19,012 nucleotides of DNA from JABCPE02 sp963530895 (GTDB taxonomy: Bacteria; Bacteroidota; Bacteroidia; Flavobacteriales; Weeksellaceae), in NCBI GenBank assembly GCA_963530895.1, contig CAUSFO010000029.1, forward strand, positions 1 to 19,012, given 5' to 3'. The notes beneath the pieces are model-generated. The model worked only from the letters and a program-made list of their open reading frames with translations, was not told the origin of the DNA and searched no databases. Shown piece by piece: positions 8,262 to 15,578 of this stretch (position 1 is its first letter; each line of letters begins with the position of its first letter). Made by a program: the position numbers and the translations under genes.

Positions 8262-9728
8262 TTATTTATTCATCAGAGCTAGGAGCTCTTCCATCAGCTG
8301 GGCTCTTTCTGTATCTAAGGCCTGTATCTGGCTGATGATGTCTGCTGGTTTCTCGTATTCCTTCTGCTGATAGACTACTTCCTTATACCGTGAGATGGAT
8401 AGGTCATAGGCATTATTTACGATTTCCTCCTTCGATACTAGGAAACTCTGCGCTGTGCGGGGTCTGTCTGCCTCCTCTTCTCTATGGTGGAAACGGTGGA
8501 TGATATCAGGGATATCATTCTCTGCGATAGGGTTTCGTTTGTCATCTAGGCTGAAGCCATCGGCTTTCATATCATAGAACCAGACCTTGCTGGTACCTCC
8601 TGCATTGGTTTTAGTAAAGATAAGGACAGCGGTGCTTACTCCTGTATAAGGTTTGAATGCGTTAGCAGGTATGGAAATCACAGCATCCAGACACTGATGT
8701 TCTATGATTTCTTTTCTGATTTTTTTATGGGCATTGGAACTGCCAAAGAGTACGCCATCCGGCACGATTACAGCACATCTGCCGCCTACTTTCAGCCCTC
8801 GTATCATGAGCCCCAGAAAGAGGAGTTCGGTTTTCTTACTCTCTACCATCTGCAGGATGCTGTCATCCACGCTTTCTTTATCTAGACTTCCTTTGAACGG
8901 TGGATTGGCAAGGATAAGGGAAGCTTTTTCAGCAAAATCGGCATTGTTCTGCGAAAGGCTGTCTACATCTATCAGCTGTGGATTTTCTATACCATGAGAG
9001 ATGAGGTTCATCGCCCCGATTCTTATCATAGTAGGGTCAAACTCCATCCCCATGAACATCTCATTGGCATAGTGTTTTTGGACTTTGCTGTCTAGGAGTT
9101 CTTTGGCGTAGTGTTCATTGAGGTATTCTATACTAGAAACTAGGAAACCGCAAGTCCCCGCAGATGGGTCACAAATAACATCTTCGGGCGTGGGCTTCAT
9201 GAGCTCCACCATCATCTTGGTGATGTGTCGCGGGGTACGGAACTGGCCGTTTTGTTTGGCTGTAGCGAGTTTACTGAGCATGTATTCATAGACATCGCCC
9301 TTGGTATCGGTATCTTTCATGACCACTTCGCTGAGCATATCCACCACCTGAGCGAGCAGCCTAGGCGTAGGAATCACAAAAGAAGCATTCTTCATAAACT
9401 TACTAAATGCGCTGCTCTTGCCTGCGGAGTTTCTCATAAAAGCAAAAACGCCGTTCTCCTTACGGAAAAGCTCAAACATCTCTGCAGGAGAAAGATTCTT
9501 AAAATTTTTCCAACGAAGATGGTTCTCCTCCTCCGCGTAGATAGGATTTACTACCTCCACACCCAGCAAAGAAGCGTTTTCCTCTTTGGCAGTCTGCTGC
9601 TCATCCAGCATCTTGATAAATAATAAATAAGTAATCTGCTCGATAACGGACAAGGGATTAGAAATTCCCCCAGAATGAAAAGCCAGCCATACTTGGTCTA
9701 TTTTAGATCTTAAATCTTGTGTAAACAT
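8262..9728 (-). CDS. hsdM: Type I restriction-modification DNA methylase subunit
   Basis: A 488-residue N6-adenine methyltransferase that, with HsdS, protects host sites. The N-terminal helical domain (about 1-130, HsdM_N type) is followed by the N6_Mtase core: the SAM-binding motif DPSAGTCGF (187-195) and the catalytic NPPF (275-278). The segment before it, G-Q-F-R-T-P-R-H-I, is typical of HsdM. The C-terminal helical tail probably contacts HsdS. Length is normal and both key motifs are intact, so it should be active. It is the first gene of the operon; a well-spaced Bacteroidetes promoter lies 69-100 bases upstream, just after the rpsO terminator. It ends in TAA, 20 bases before the DUF6261-like gene. 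Confidence 0.97.
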   Translation of the reverse strand: MFTQDLRSKIDQVWLAFHSGGISNPLSVIEQITYLLFIKMLDEQQTAKEENASLLGVEVVNPIYAEEENHLRWKNFKNLSPAEMFELFRKENGVFAFMRNSAGKSSAFSKFMKNASFVIPTPRLLAQVVDMLSEVVMKDTDTKGDVYEYMLSKLATAKQNGQFRTPRHITKMMVELMKPTPEDVICDPSAGTCGFLVSSIEYLNEHYAKELLDSKVQKHYANEMFMGMEFDPTMIRIGAMNLISHGIENPQLIDVDSLSQNNADFAEKASLILANPPFKGSLDKESVDDSILQMVESKKTELLFLGLMIRGLKVGGRCAVIVPDGVLFGSSNAHKKIRKEIIEHQCLDAVISIPANAFKPYTGVSTAVLIFTKTNAGGTSKVWFYDMKADGFSLDDKRNPIAENDIPDIIHRFHHREEEADRPRTAQSFLVSKEEIVNNAYDLSISRYKEVVYQQKEYEKPADIISQIQALDTERAQLMEELLALMNK

Positions 9729-9796
9729 TTTGTATTATGAATTAAAGTGATTAAAAAAAGGCATAAAACCTTGTCTTTCCTAATGTTTATCCCTCA

Positions 9797-9828
9797 CAAA
9801 AGTATCGCTTTTATCCATAATAAACAAA
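9797..9828 (-). promoter_or_regulatory. Promoter of the hsdM-hsdR operon
   Basis: On the minus strand TTTG (9828-9825) is followed after 20 bases by TACTTTTG (9804-9797). This fits the Bacteroidetes primary-sigma consensus TTTG-N19-21-TAnnTTTG. It lies between the rpsO terminator and hsdM, so the operon can be expressed on its own. Confidence 0.72.
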
Positions 9829-9830
9829 TA

Positions 9831-9865
9831 AAAAAAGCAACCCAAAATACTGAGTTGCTTTTTTA
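9831..9865 (-). terminator. Intrinsic terminator of rpsO
   Basis: A 6-bp stem AGCAAC (9836-9841) / GTTGCT (9854-9859), with T runs on either side, starting 15 bases past the rpsO stop. It separates rpsO from the restriction operon. Confidence 0.85.
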
Positions 9866-9879
9866 TGTTATCTGAATTA

Positions 9880-10149
9880 TTATTTTCTAATTCCAAGCTC
9901 TGCAATGATAGCTCTATATCTGTTGATATCTTTCTTTTTAAGATAATCCAGAAGTCTTTTTCTCTTACCTACCAATTTTACTAGTGATCTCTCAGTAGCA
10001 TAATCTTTGTGGTTAGATTTCAAGTGTTGAGATAAATGATTAATTCTAAATGTGAAAAGAGCGATTTGCCCTTCAGCACTTCCTGTGTCCTGCGCAAATT
10101 TTCCATGCTTTGCGAAAAGTTCTGCTTTTACTTCTTTTGTTAGATACAT
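9880..10149 (-). CDS. rpsO: 30S ribosomal protein S15
   Basis: An 89-residue protein of exactly the usual length for S15, which binds the central domain of 16S rRNA and helps start assembly of the 30S platform. Typical S15 segments are visible: D-T-G-S-A-E-G-Q-I-A, the I-N-H-L-S-Q-H-L-K helix, H-K-D-Y-A-T-E-R-S-L, V-G-K-R-K-R-L-L-D-Y-L and the C-terminal Y-R-A-I-I-A-E-L-G. The start is ATG. It has its own promoter and terminator. In many bacteria it is followed by pnp; here the restriction operon intervenes. The leader is only about 30 bases and no S15-binding structure is evident. Confidence 0.98.
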   Translation of the reverse strand: MYLTKEVKAELFAKHGKFAQDTGSAEGQIALFTFRINHLSQHLKSNHKDYATERSLVKLVGKRKRLLDYLKKKDINRYRAIIAELGIRK

Positions 10150-10186
10150 TCCAATATTATTTAAATGATTATTATGTATGAGGCTG

Positions 10187-10217
10187 CAAATGTAAAAATT
10201 ATTTTTTTAATCACAAA
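10187..10217 (-). promoter_or_regulatory. rpsO promoter
   Basis: On the minus strand TTTG (10217-10214) is followed after 19 bases by TACATTTG (10194-10187). This is a close match to the Bacteroidetes consensus and gives a leader of roughly 30 bases. Confidence 0.75.
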
Positions 10218-10225
10218 AGTTTTTT

Positions 10226-10906
10226 CTATCTTTTTTGATAGGTATTTACAATAATATCAAAGTATTGTGGAGAATACATACCTGTCATATTATATAATAA
10301 CCTTTCTCTATCTGTATAGTTTTCAGGAAGTTGGATATAATTAAGTCGATTAGCAACAATATGCCATATTAACTCTGTGCAGTATAATTTCTCGTCATTA
10401 TCAATAACTCCACGATGGTCAAACGGCGTTTTTTTAACCAAATATTTCTCAGCTTCTTCTACAATTTGTTTTCCTTGTTCTGCAGTAGTTCCTTTGGTTC
10501 TTACGACAAGGATTTTCTGAGGAGCAGAATAAACTAAAAATTCTTCTAATTTTTGTTCTTGCACACCATCAAAATCGCTGACATCAGAGGAAAGAGAATG
10601 GATAACATACCACTCGTTATTTTTTTTATATAAAATCCCTGCATGAGTGACATCATAGGAGTTCTCATTCAAATTATCCGCGATAAAATCACTAAAAAAA
10701 CCATATCCCCTTCTCAATATGATATCGCCTTCTGATATCTGCAACATATCTTTTTGTGATAATCTCGTTTCTCCTTTGTTTTTTACAACCTGCTTTTGCT
10801 CTTGCTTTCTATCGAATAAAAAAAACAAATGGTAGCCTCCAAAAAAAAATAAAAAAAAGCCTCCCAAAATCAATAAATACCTTATATTGAAATACTTGGG
10901 AGACAT
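10226..10906 (-). CDS. YiiX/YebB-like permuted papain-fold protein, membrane-anchored
   Basis: A 226-residue protein. A hydrophobic stretch (about 8-31) after a short basic start should anchor it in the inner membrane, with the catalytic part outside. The rest matches the circularly permuted NlpC/P60 group of the YiiX/YebB type: a G-D-I-I-L-R-R-G opening, His88 in V-T-H-A-G-I and Cys176 in Y-C-T-E-L-I-W, in the His-then-Cys order of permuted members. These enzymes are thought to be amidases or peptidases acting on lipids or peptidoglycan; the substrate is unknown. I prefer the ATG at 10906 over a GTG two codons upstream. It lies 22 bases after the DUF4878-like gene and is probably cotranscribed with it. 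The stop is TAG. Confidence 0.82.
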   Translation of the reverse strand: MSPKYFNIRYLLILGGFFLFFFGGYHLFFLFDRKQEQKQVVKNKGETRLSQKDMLQISEGDIILRRGYGFFSDFIADNLNENSYDVTHAGILYKKNNEWYVIHSLSSDVSDFDGVQEQKLEEFLVYSAPQKILVVRTKGTTAEQGKQIVEEAEKYLVKKTPFDHRGVIDNDEKLYCTELIWHIVANRLNYIQLPENYTDRERLLYNMTGMYSPQYFDIIVNTYQKR

Positions 10907-10928
10907 CAGCACATTTATCTAATTTATA

Positions 10929-11354
10929 TTACTCTTCAACCGTATTAGTAGCTTCCTCGGCTTCTTCAGAAGAATTTTCATTTAATTTTTCCTCTTTTTT
11001 AGCATCCTCTTTTTTGATGGTTACTTTCCACTTGCCATCTATTTTCTTCAAATCAAGAGCTCTTCCTTTTTCTTCTTGATCCATAGTATAATATACTCTC
11101 GCAGTATCTCCATCCTCTTCCACTTTAGTAATTGTAAATTTTCCTCCTTTTGCTTCTTCTTTAATTCTATTTTCAGCCAACCTACCCATTAAGTTAAGCA
11201 AGTCTGCTGTAGGACCATCACAATATTTCTTAGCCTCATCTATATCACCTTTATTCAAAGCGGTTAGAAAGTCCGATGCTACAGACTTAGGCGAATTCCC
11301 CGAACATGCTACCATAAATAGAGATAAAATCAATAAAAGAAAATACTTTTTCAT
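10929..11354 (-). CDS. DUF4878-like lipoprotein
   Basis: A 141-residue lipoprotein. The N-terminus MKKYFLLLILSLFMVAC is a type II signal peptide, with Cys17 as the likely lipidated residue. The mature part has the NTF2-like pattern of DUF4878: a V-A-S-D-F-L-T-A-L-N-K-G-D segment and a D-G-K-W-K-V strand near the end. The tail (about 115-141) is very rich in Glu, Lys and Asn and likely disordered. A longer ORF starting at 11411 is open, but it begins before the promoter box and would bury the signal peptide, so the ATG at 11354 is used. No acidic surface-export signal follows the Cys. Function unknown; it heads a two-gene unit with the YiiX-like gene. Confidence 0.85.
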   Translation of the reverse strand: MKKYFLLLILSLFMVACSGNSPKSVASDFLTALNKGDIDEAKKYCDGPTADLLNLMGRLAENRIKEEAKGGKFTITKVEEDGDTARVYYTMDQEEKGRALDLKKIDGKWKVTIKKEDAKKEEKLNENSSEEAEEATNTVEE

Positions 11355-11382
11355 TGGTTTTGATAATTTAAAATTAATTCCA

Positions 11383-11412
11383 CAAAAGTAGTATTTTTTT
11401 ATAAAAATCAAA
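11383..11412 (-). promoter_or_regulatory. Promoter of the DUF4878-yiiX-like unit
   Basis: On the minus strand TTTG (11412-11409) is followed after 18 bases by TACTTTTG (11390-11383). It leaves a leader of about 20 bases before the ATG at 11354. Confidence 0.68.
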
Positions 11413-11452
11413 TTTATACAGATAAAGATTTCATCGTATTGATTATTTAAAT

Positions 11453-11460
11453 TATCTTTG
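11453..11460 (+). promoter_or_regulatory. -7 box immediately before a lipoprotein ATG
   Basis: TATCTTTG matches TAnnTTTG and ends 8 bases before the ATG at 11469. Transcription would start at about 11466-11468, giving an almost leaderless mRNA. There is no good TTTG at the -33 distance, so confidence is moderate. Confidence 0.5.
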
Positions 11461-11468
11461 TGCGGAAT

Positions 11469-12035
11469 ATGAATCGGAAAAAATTTATACTATTGGGCTT
11501 CGCAGCTGGGCTTGTTTTGGCTGGCTGTTCTAGTTTTGGGAGTAAATTATTAGGCTACAAACCTGATTATAAATTAGGTAAAATAAAGAAAATAATCTAC
11601 TTCCAGCCCGCGATTTTCCCTGAAATAGAAGAAATAAAACATCCAACAAACCAAGCGTTTTTTAGCGCTGTAACTGACCAAATGAGCCTTTATAGTGGCA
11701 ACATAAAAACTGTTCAAATGGACAGTTCTATGGACTATGACAACGTTGATACTGAGTACATTAAGGAAGTTGGAAAGAATAATAATGCCGAAGCCATAAT
11801 CGTCCCAAAAGTTAAATATTTCAAAGTAGGCATCGGTAAATATGTATTTTCTAATCAGGTTTTAGTAAGCCTAAAACTCTATGACAGCGATGGAAACCTG
11901 ATAATGGAGAACCAATATGACACCTACAAAGGCAACGCTAGACTTACAGGAAAAGCCGAAAACTCCATAAAAGTAGGAACAAAAGGAGCTATCAAAGATT
12001 TAATAAAAAATCTACGAAAACTCAAAATGTTTTAA
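11469..12035 (+). CDS. Lipoprotein of unknown function
   Basis: A 188-residue protein with a type II signal peptide (basic MNRKK start, hydrophobic core, lipobox L-A-G-C-S-S, Cys at about 20). The mature part alternates strands and helices: A-E-A-I-I-V-P-K-V-K-Y-F, then V-L-V-S-L-K-L-Y-D-S-D-G-N-L, and a C-terminal basic helix. That order recalls CsgG/GNA1162/TolB-type periplasmic lipoproteins, but this is only a resemblance. The reading frame extends back to a GTG at 11460; I prefer ATG 11469 because the GTG overlaps the last base of the -7 box. It is convergent with the UbiA-like gene and shares the bases TTAA with it, so both stops are read from the same site. Confidence 0.8.
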   Translation: MNRKKFILLGFAAGLVLAGCSSFGSKLLGYKPDYKLGKIKKIIYFQPAIFPEIEEIKHPTNQAFFSAVTDQMSLYSGNIKTVQMDSSMDYDNVDTEYIKEVGKNNNAEAIIVPKVKYFKVGIGKYVFSNQVLVSLKLYDSDGNLIMENQYDTYKGNARLTGKAENSIKVGTKGAIKDLIKNLRKLKMF

Positions 12036-12898
12036 ACAAAAACTACACTTACGAGCATAGAAATAACTCCTACAAAAATCCAGATTTTCAATAAAATAGA
12101 TACTGCAAAATAGTTTTTCTTGCTCTTATTTTTTAATAAAAATAAAACAAAAACAAGGAAAACAATCGTAGCTCCAAAATAATACGAATGCAGACCCAAA
12201 TCCTGATTTGTCAATATAAACAATGCAAGAAAACCTGCCGATAAAAGTAGCACCTGCACAAGTTTAGATGTTTTTCCAACGCCATAAACTATCGGAAAAG
12301 TCTGATAACCAAGAGCCTCATCGGCTTCCCGACTAAGCAAATCCTTTATAATATCCATACTCAGCAGGAACAAGAACAAAAACGCCGACAAGAGAAAAAT
12401 CCCCATCGTAAAGTACTGATAATAAACCAATATCCCAAAAAACGGATAAACAGAGAGCAGCACATAGGTAAAATTATTTACCAATAAAATTTTGCTCAGC
12501 TTATGGCTGTAAAACCAAATAAAAAACTGATAAACAATAAAATACAAAAATATTCGCCAAGAGAAATACAGCGAAATTCCCAGCGATAAAATATTCAAAA
12601 TAAGATAAAAATAAAGGAAATATTTTTTCTTCAGAAAAGCCTGTAATCTAGCACGAAAGGGTTTGATGATTTTATCCTTTTCCTCATCATAAAACTGATT
12701 TATCAGCCCGCCAGCTGCGATGCTCATCAGGGAACAAAAGATAATTCCATGAATTTTAACATCTGTAAAATCAACGGTTTTAATTATAAAAAAAGTAAAA
12801 ACATAGAGCGAAAAGGTAAGAAAAATCAGCCTAAAAATCCTCACTCCCAAAAGCAGACTGACAAACTGCATCGCCCTATGAAGAAAAAGGTTTTTCAT
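12032..12898 (-). CDS. UbiA-family prenyltransferase
   Basis: A 288-residue polytopic membrane protein with about eight hydrophobic segments. It has the first UbiA motif as N67-Q-F-Y-D71-E-E-K-D75 (NxxxDxxxD) and a second Asp-rich motif in D-I-I-K-D-L-L-S-R-E-A-D followed by the usual G-Y-Q-T-F-P. These bind Mg2+ and prenyl diphosphate, so it should transfer a prenyl group to an acceptor within the membrane. The acceptor is not visible. Similar flavobacterial genes are often labelled geranylgeranylglycerol-phosphate geranylgeranyltransferase, which would fit a mevalonate kinase next door, but MenA-, HepA- or tocopherol-like roles cannot be excluded. It is 11 bases downstream of the kinase gene and ends the operon. 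No terminator is present because it overlaps the converging lipoprotein gene. Confidence 0.88.
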   Translation of the reverse strand: MKNLFLHRAMQFVSLLLGVRIFRLIFLTFSLYVFTFFIIKTVDFTDVKIHGIIFCSLMSIAAGGLINQFYDEEKDKIIKPFRARLQAFLKKKYFLYFYLILNILSLGISLYFSWRIFLYFIVYQFFIWFYSHKLSKILLVNNFTYVLLSVYPFFGILVYYQYFTMGIFLLSAFLFLFLLSMDIIKDLLSREADEALGYQTFPIVYGVGKTSKLVQVLLLSAGFLALFILTNQDLGLHSYYFGATIVFLVFVLFLLKNKSKKNYFAVSILLKIWIFVGVISMLVSVVFV

Positions 12899-12909
12899 TC
12901 AGAAATTGT

Positions 12910-13836
12910 TTAAAATCTGTAAATCACCTCCTTATGAAATCCTTCGAGCATTTTTTCAGCCTTCTGATAATCCTTAGTAAAGCCTAAAATATAGCCTCCG
13001 CCCCCACTACCACAGAGTTTGAGATAGTAAGCATTGGTATCCAGACCCTTTTTCCATGCGTTGAAAACACTATCTGGAATCATCGGTCGGAAATGCTCAT
13101 ACGCCCATTTGGAAAGGGCTTTCATATTCTTAAAAAATGGCGTCATTTCCTTATTCAAAAAGGACTGAATGCAGGCATTATTATACTTGATAAACTCCTC
13201 TTTCAAGGTTTTTCTAAATCCTTCGTTTTTCAATTTTTCAAAGAAAATCTGAACCATCGGCCCTGTTTCTCCCACTACGCCAGAATCAATAAGGAAAATC
13301 ACACCTTTCCCTTCGTTTTCTTCTGGAATTTCCACTCTGCCCACATTTTCTTTGTTTTCTATCAAAATAGGCAGGTTCATATAGCAGATTAGCGGGTCTA
13401 TCCCAGAACTTTTGCCATGAAAAAAACTTTCCAACTCTCCAAAAACTTTTTTCAGTTCCTTCAATTCATTTTTCCCGATTTCTTCAGGTTTATGCTGAAC
13501 TACGGAATATCGGTCAAAAATAGCCGCTACCAAAGCCCCAGAACTCCCCACGCCATATCCCTGCGGAATATTGGAATCGAAAAACAATCCGTTTTCAATA
13601 TCTTTCTTTAAAGCCGATAAATCTAATCTGAACTGCCCTGGAAGTTCTAATTTTGCTAAATATTCCCAATATTTTTTCAGAGATTCATTGGATTTTTTTT
13701 CAAACTCTGATTTGAGAGCAGAAAACTTGAAACAACCTTTATAAAAGCTGTACGGCAGAGTCAATCCCTGAGAATTTTCGATAATCCCATACTCCCCAAA
13801 AAGGAGAATTTTAGCATAAAAAAGAGGATTCGGCAT
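12910..13836 (-). CDS. Mevalonate kinase (GHMP family)
   Basis: A 308-residue GHMP kinase, predicted to phosphorylate mevalonate to 5-phosphomevalonate with ATP. Visible motifs are the N-terminal A-K-I-L-L-F-G-E-Y (Lys9), the GHMP ATP-binding loop PQGYGVGSSGAL (91-102), the mevalonate-kinase-type F-F-H-G-K-S-S-G-I-D (catalytic Asp147) and the glycine-rich C-terminal L-C-G-S-G-G-G-G. The HGKSSGID segment favours mevalonate kinase over homoserine or galactokinase. Length is typical. Many Flavobacteriia make isoprenoids by the mevalonate route, so the role fits. It lies 13 bases after the TSUP gene and 11 before the UbiA-like gene. The rest of the pathway is not in the window. Confidence 0.9.
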   Translation of the reverse strand: MPNPLFYAKILLFGEYGIIENSQGLTLPYSFYKGCFKFSALKSEFEKKSNESLKKYWEYLAKLELPGQFRLDLSALKKDIENGLFFDSNIPQGYGVGSSGALVAAIFDRYSVVQHKPEEIGKNELKELKKVFGELESFFHGKSSGIDPLICYMNLPILIENKENVGRVEIPEENEGKGVIFLIDSGVVGETGPMVQIFFEKLKNEGFRKTLKEEFIKYNNACIQSFLNKEMTPFFKNMKALSKWAYEHFRPMIPDSVFNAWKKGLDTNAYYLKLCGSGGGGYILGFTKDYQKAEKMLEGFHKEVIYRF

Positions 13837-13849
13837 TGTTATTTTATTT

Positions 13850-15148
13850 TTATAAAATTGATTTAACTAATATATTAAGTGACCAAAGAATAACCAGCAC
13901 TCCCACGCCTATAAACATGGCTTTTGTAGGTAGTTTTCCTGCTAGTTTTGCTGCCAAAGGCGCCGCCAGCATTCCACCAAGAACCAACCCCAAAATAACC
14001 TGCCAATGGCTCAGCCCTAAAAAAGCAAAAAATGTAAGAGCACTAGCAAATGTAATAAAAAACTCTGATAAACTGACCGTTCCAATCACAAATCTCGGTG
14101 TTTTTCCTTTTGAAATCAGCGTGGTCGTCACCAAAGGCCCCCAGCCACCACCTGCAAAAGAGTCCAAAAAACCACCAAAAAATGCCAGCCAGCCTACATT
14201 TTTCAGTTTTTTAGTTTCTTTTTTCTTTCCAAAAACCCTTACTAAAATTCTTACTCCAAGTAAAAAAGTGTAAAATGCAAGTATTGGTTTGATGATATGG
14301 GTGTATTCCAAACTAAACAGGGACAATAAAACTGCCCCGGAAACCGCACCTATCACCCCTGGGATGATTAGAAATTTCAGGAGTTTTTTATTCACATTCC
14401 CGAATTTATAATGGCTTAGACCAGATGCCCCACTCGAAAACATCTCTGCCGTATGGATACTACCACTAATGGCAGGAAGCGGAATACCCGCACTCAGCAG
14501 TGCTGCTGTAGAAGTAAGTCCATAGCCCATACCCAGAAGCCCATCTATAAGCTGAGCCACAAAACCTATGAGAATCATCCAATAAAACAGTCCATCTATT
14601 TCTCCTACCAGCCATTTTATCCCTGTTGAAAACTCATCATAAGAAATAAATAAATTTAAAATATTCCCAAGTATCAGAATAAAAAAAGCCGCAATACTTG
14701 CAAATGCAATCTTCTTCCAATGACTACCTGTATAACCCTGAATATCAGTCGGCTGAACATCATCTACCTGAACATAAAAATCGTTATATTCTGGATAAAG
14801 AGGCGCATTTGTGAGGATTCCTCTATCTTTGGCTTCTTTGGCTATTTGTTTGGTTTGTAAAGTATCTTTCAGCGTTATGAAAACCAATTCCTGATTTTCT
14901 AAATCCGTTTTTTCAAAAGATTTTTGAGCGATAGACAGATTAGCACAGACCTCTCTGAGTTCCTCTATTCTATCATCTATCTGTTCCCCAACCACTAGAA
15001 TTTCAGAATTGGGAGCATTTTCAAGAATATAAAGCACCTGCTCAAACGCCAATTCCCCACCGCCGACGATGAGGATTTTTTTGTCTACCATGTTTAGAAA
15101 AACAGGTAAATGCTGTGCTATATATTTACTTCCTTCCTGAGAGTTCAT
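13850..15148 (-). CDS. TSUP (TauE/SafE) transporter with N-terminal siroheme-synthase-like domain
   Basis: A 432-residue fusion. Residues 1-125 resemble the N-terminal NAD-binding domain of Met8p/CysG precorrin-2 dehydrogenases: I-L-I-V-G-G-G-E-L-A (nucleotide loop) and T-N-A-P-L-Y-P-E-Y-N-D-F, which aligns with the CysG segment that carries the catalytic Asp. Here that position is Leu117, and the following catalytic half is absent, so the domain is probably a sensor. From about 148 on there are eight or more membrane segments with the two TSUP repeats (G-F-V-A-Q-L-I-D-G-L-L-G-M-G-Y-G and G-G-F-L-D-S-F-A-G-G-G-W-G-P). The family moves sulfite, sulfoacetate, thiosulfate or similar anions. It is 3 bases after the SRPBCC gene, in a four-gene operon. 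Confidence 0.9.
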   Translation of the reverse strand: MNSQEGSKYIAQHLPVFLNMVDKKILIVGGGELAFEQVLYILENAPNSEILVVGEQIDDRIEELREVCANLSIAQKSFEKTDLENQELVFITLKDTLQTKQIAKEAKDRGILTNAPLYPEYNDFYVQVDDVQPTDIQGYTGSHWKKIAFASIAAFFILILGNILNLFISYDEFSTGIKWLVGEIDGLFYWMILIGFVAQLIDGLLGMGYGLTSTAALLSAGIPLPAISGSIHTAEMFSSGASGLSHYKFGNVNKKLLKFLIIPGVIGAVSGAVLLSLFSLEYTHIIKPILAFYTFLLGVRILVRVFGKKKETKKLKNVGWLAFFGGFLDSFAGGGWGPLVTTTLISKGKTPRFVIGTVSLSEFFITFASALTFFAFLGLSHWQVILGLVLGGMLAAPLAAKLAGKLPTKAMFIGVGVLVILWSLNILVKSIL

Positions 15149-15151
15149 CCA

Positions 15152-15541
15152 TTATAACCCTTCAATCTTATCTGTAAGATTATCTATAAAGCTCTGTAAC
15201 GGCTTCTCTACCATCATTTTAATGAATGGATTGAACTGCCCTTCGAATAATATTTGAACTTCAGATTTATTTTCAGAAACTGGATCCATCTGCCCTGTTA
15301 GAGCGAAATCCAAGGAAGGATTTCCTGATGTAAGCACCACCTTCTTGTCCTCCACCATTTCTGAGATTTTCAGTGCGATTTCGGGCATTCCTTTTAGACC
15401 GAACTTAAAGCCGTTTTCTATCGTTTCAAAAGAAACTAAGCTTTCTGGCATCAGATGTTTATAGTCTTCAGGTTTTTTCAGCATTTCGAATAAATCTTTT
15501 GTAGATTTATTTACCATCACTTTTCTTCCTTCTAATTTCAT
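15152..15541 (-). CDS. Small SRPBCC-family protein
   Basis: A 129-residue protein with the pattern of the START-like SRPBCC (Bet v1-type) fold: an N-terminal strand with K-V-M-V-N-K-S-T, a helix (F-E-M-L-K-K-P-E-D-Y), a run of strands, and a long C-terminal helix. Such proteins bind hydrophobic ligands in a pocket or form part of larger complexes. No signal peptide. It is the first gene of the operon that includes the TSUP transporter, mevalonate kinase and UbiA-like prenyltransferase. A lipid-related role would suit the neighbours, but that is inference. The start is ATG; a TACATTTG box (minus strand) lies about 40 bases upstream, inside the start of the Nudix gene. Confidence 0.8.
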   Translation of the reverse strand: MKLEGRKVMVNKSTKDLFEMLKKPEDYKHLMPESLVSFETIENGFKFGLKGMPEIALKISEMVEDKKVVLTSGNPSLDFALTGQMDPVSENKSEVQILFEGQFNPFIKMMVEKPLQSFIDNLTDKIEGL

Positions 15542-15547
15542 TTTTTA

Positions 15548-15555
15548 TATTTTTG
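15548..15555 (+). promoter_or_regulatory. Candidate -7 box of the Nudix gene
   Basis: TATTTTTG matches TAnnTTTG and lies 26 bases before the Nudix ATG at 15582. No good -33 element is seen. It falls within the region that would be the leader of the divergent SRPBCC operon. Confidence 0.45.
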
Positions 15556-15578
15556 CAATATTAACTTCAAAGATTCAG

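Noticed and set aside
9225..9623. A 132-codon plus-strand open frame
   Set aside because: It lies fully antisense to hsdM, whose methylase motifs are clear. No promoter or family resemblance was seen.
2625..9879. Mobile-element ends or attachment sites around the restriction operon
   Set aside because: I compared 2625-2812 and 9729-9879 by eye and found no direct or inverted repeats, integrase or transposase.
11355..11411. Extended N-terminus for the DUF4878 lipoprotein
   Set aside because: It would place 19 residues before a classic lipoprotein signal peptide and would start upstream of the promoter box.
13836..14273. A 145-codon plus-strand open frame
   Set aside because: It is antisense to the TSUP transporter gene, and its proline/lysine-rich product mirrors the glycine/phenylalanine-rich membrane protein.
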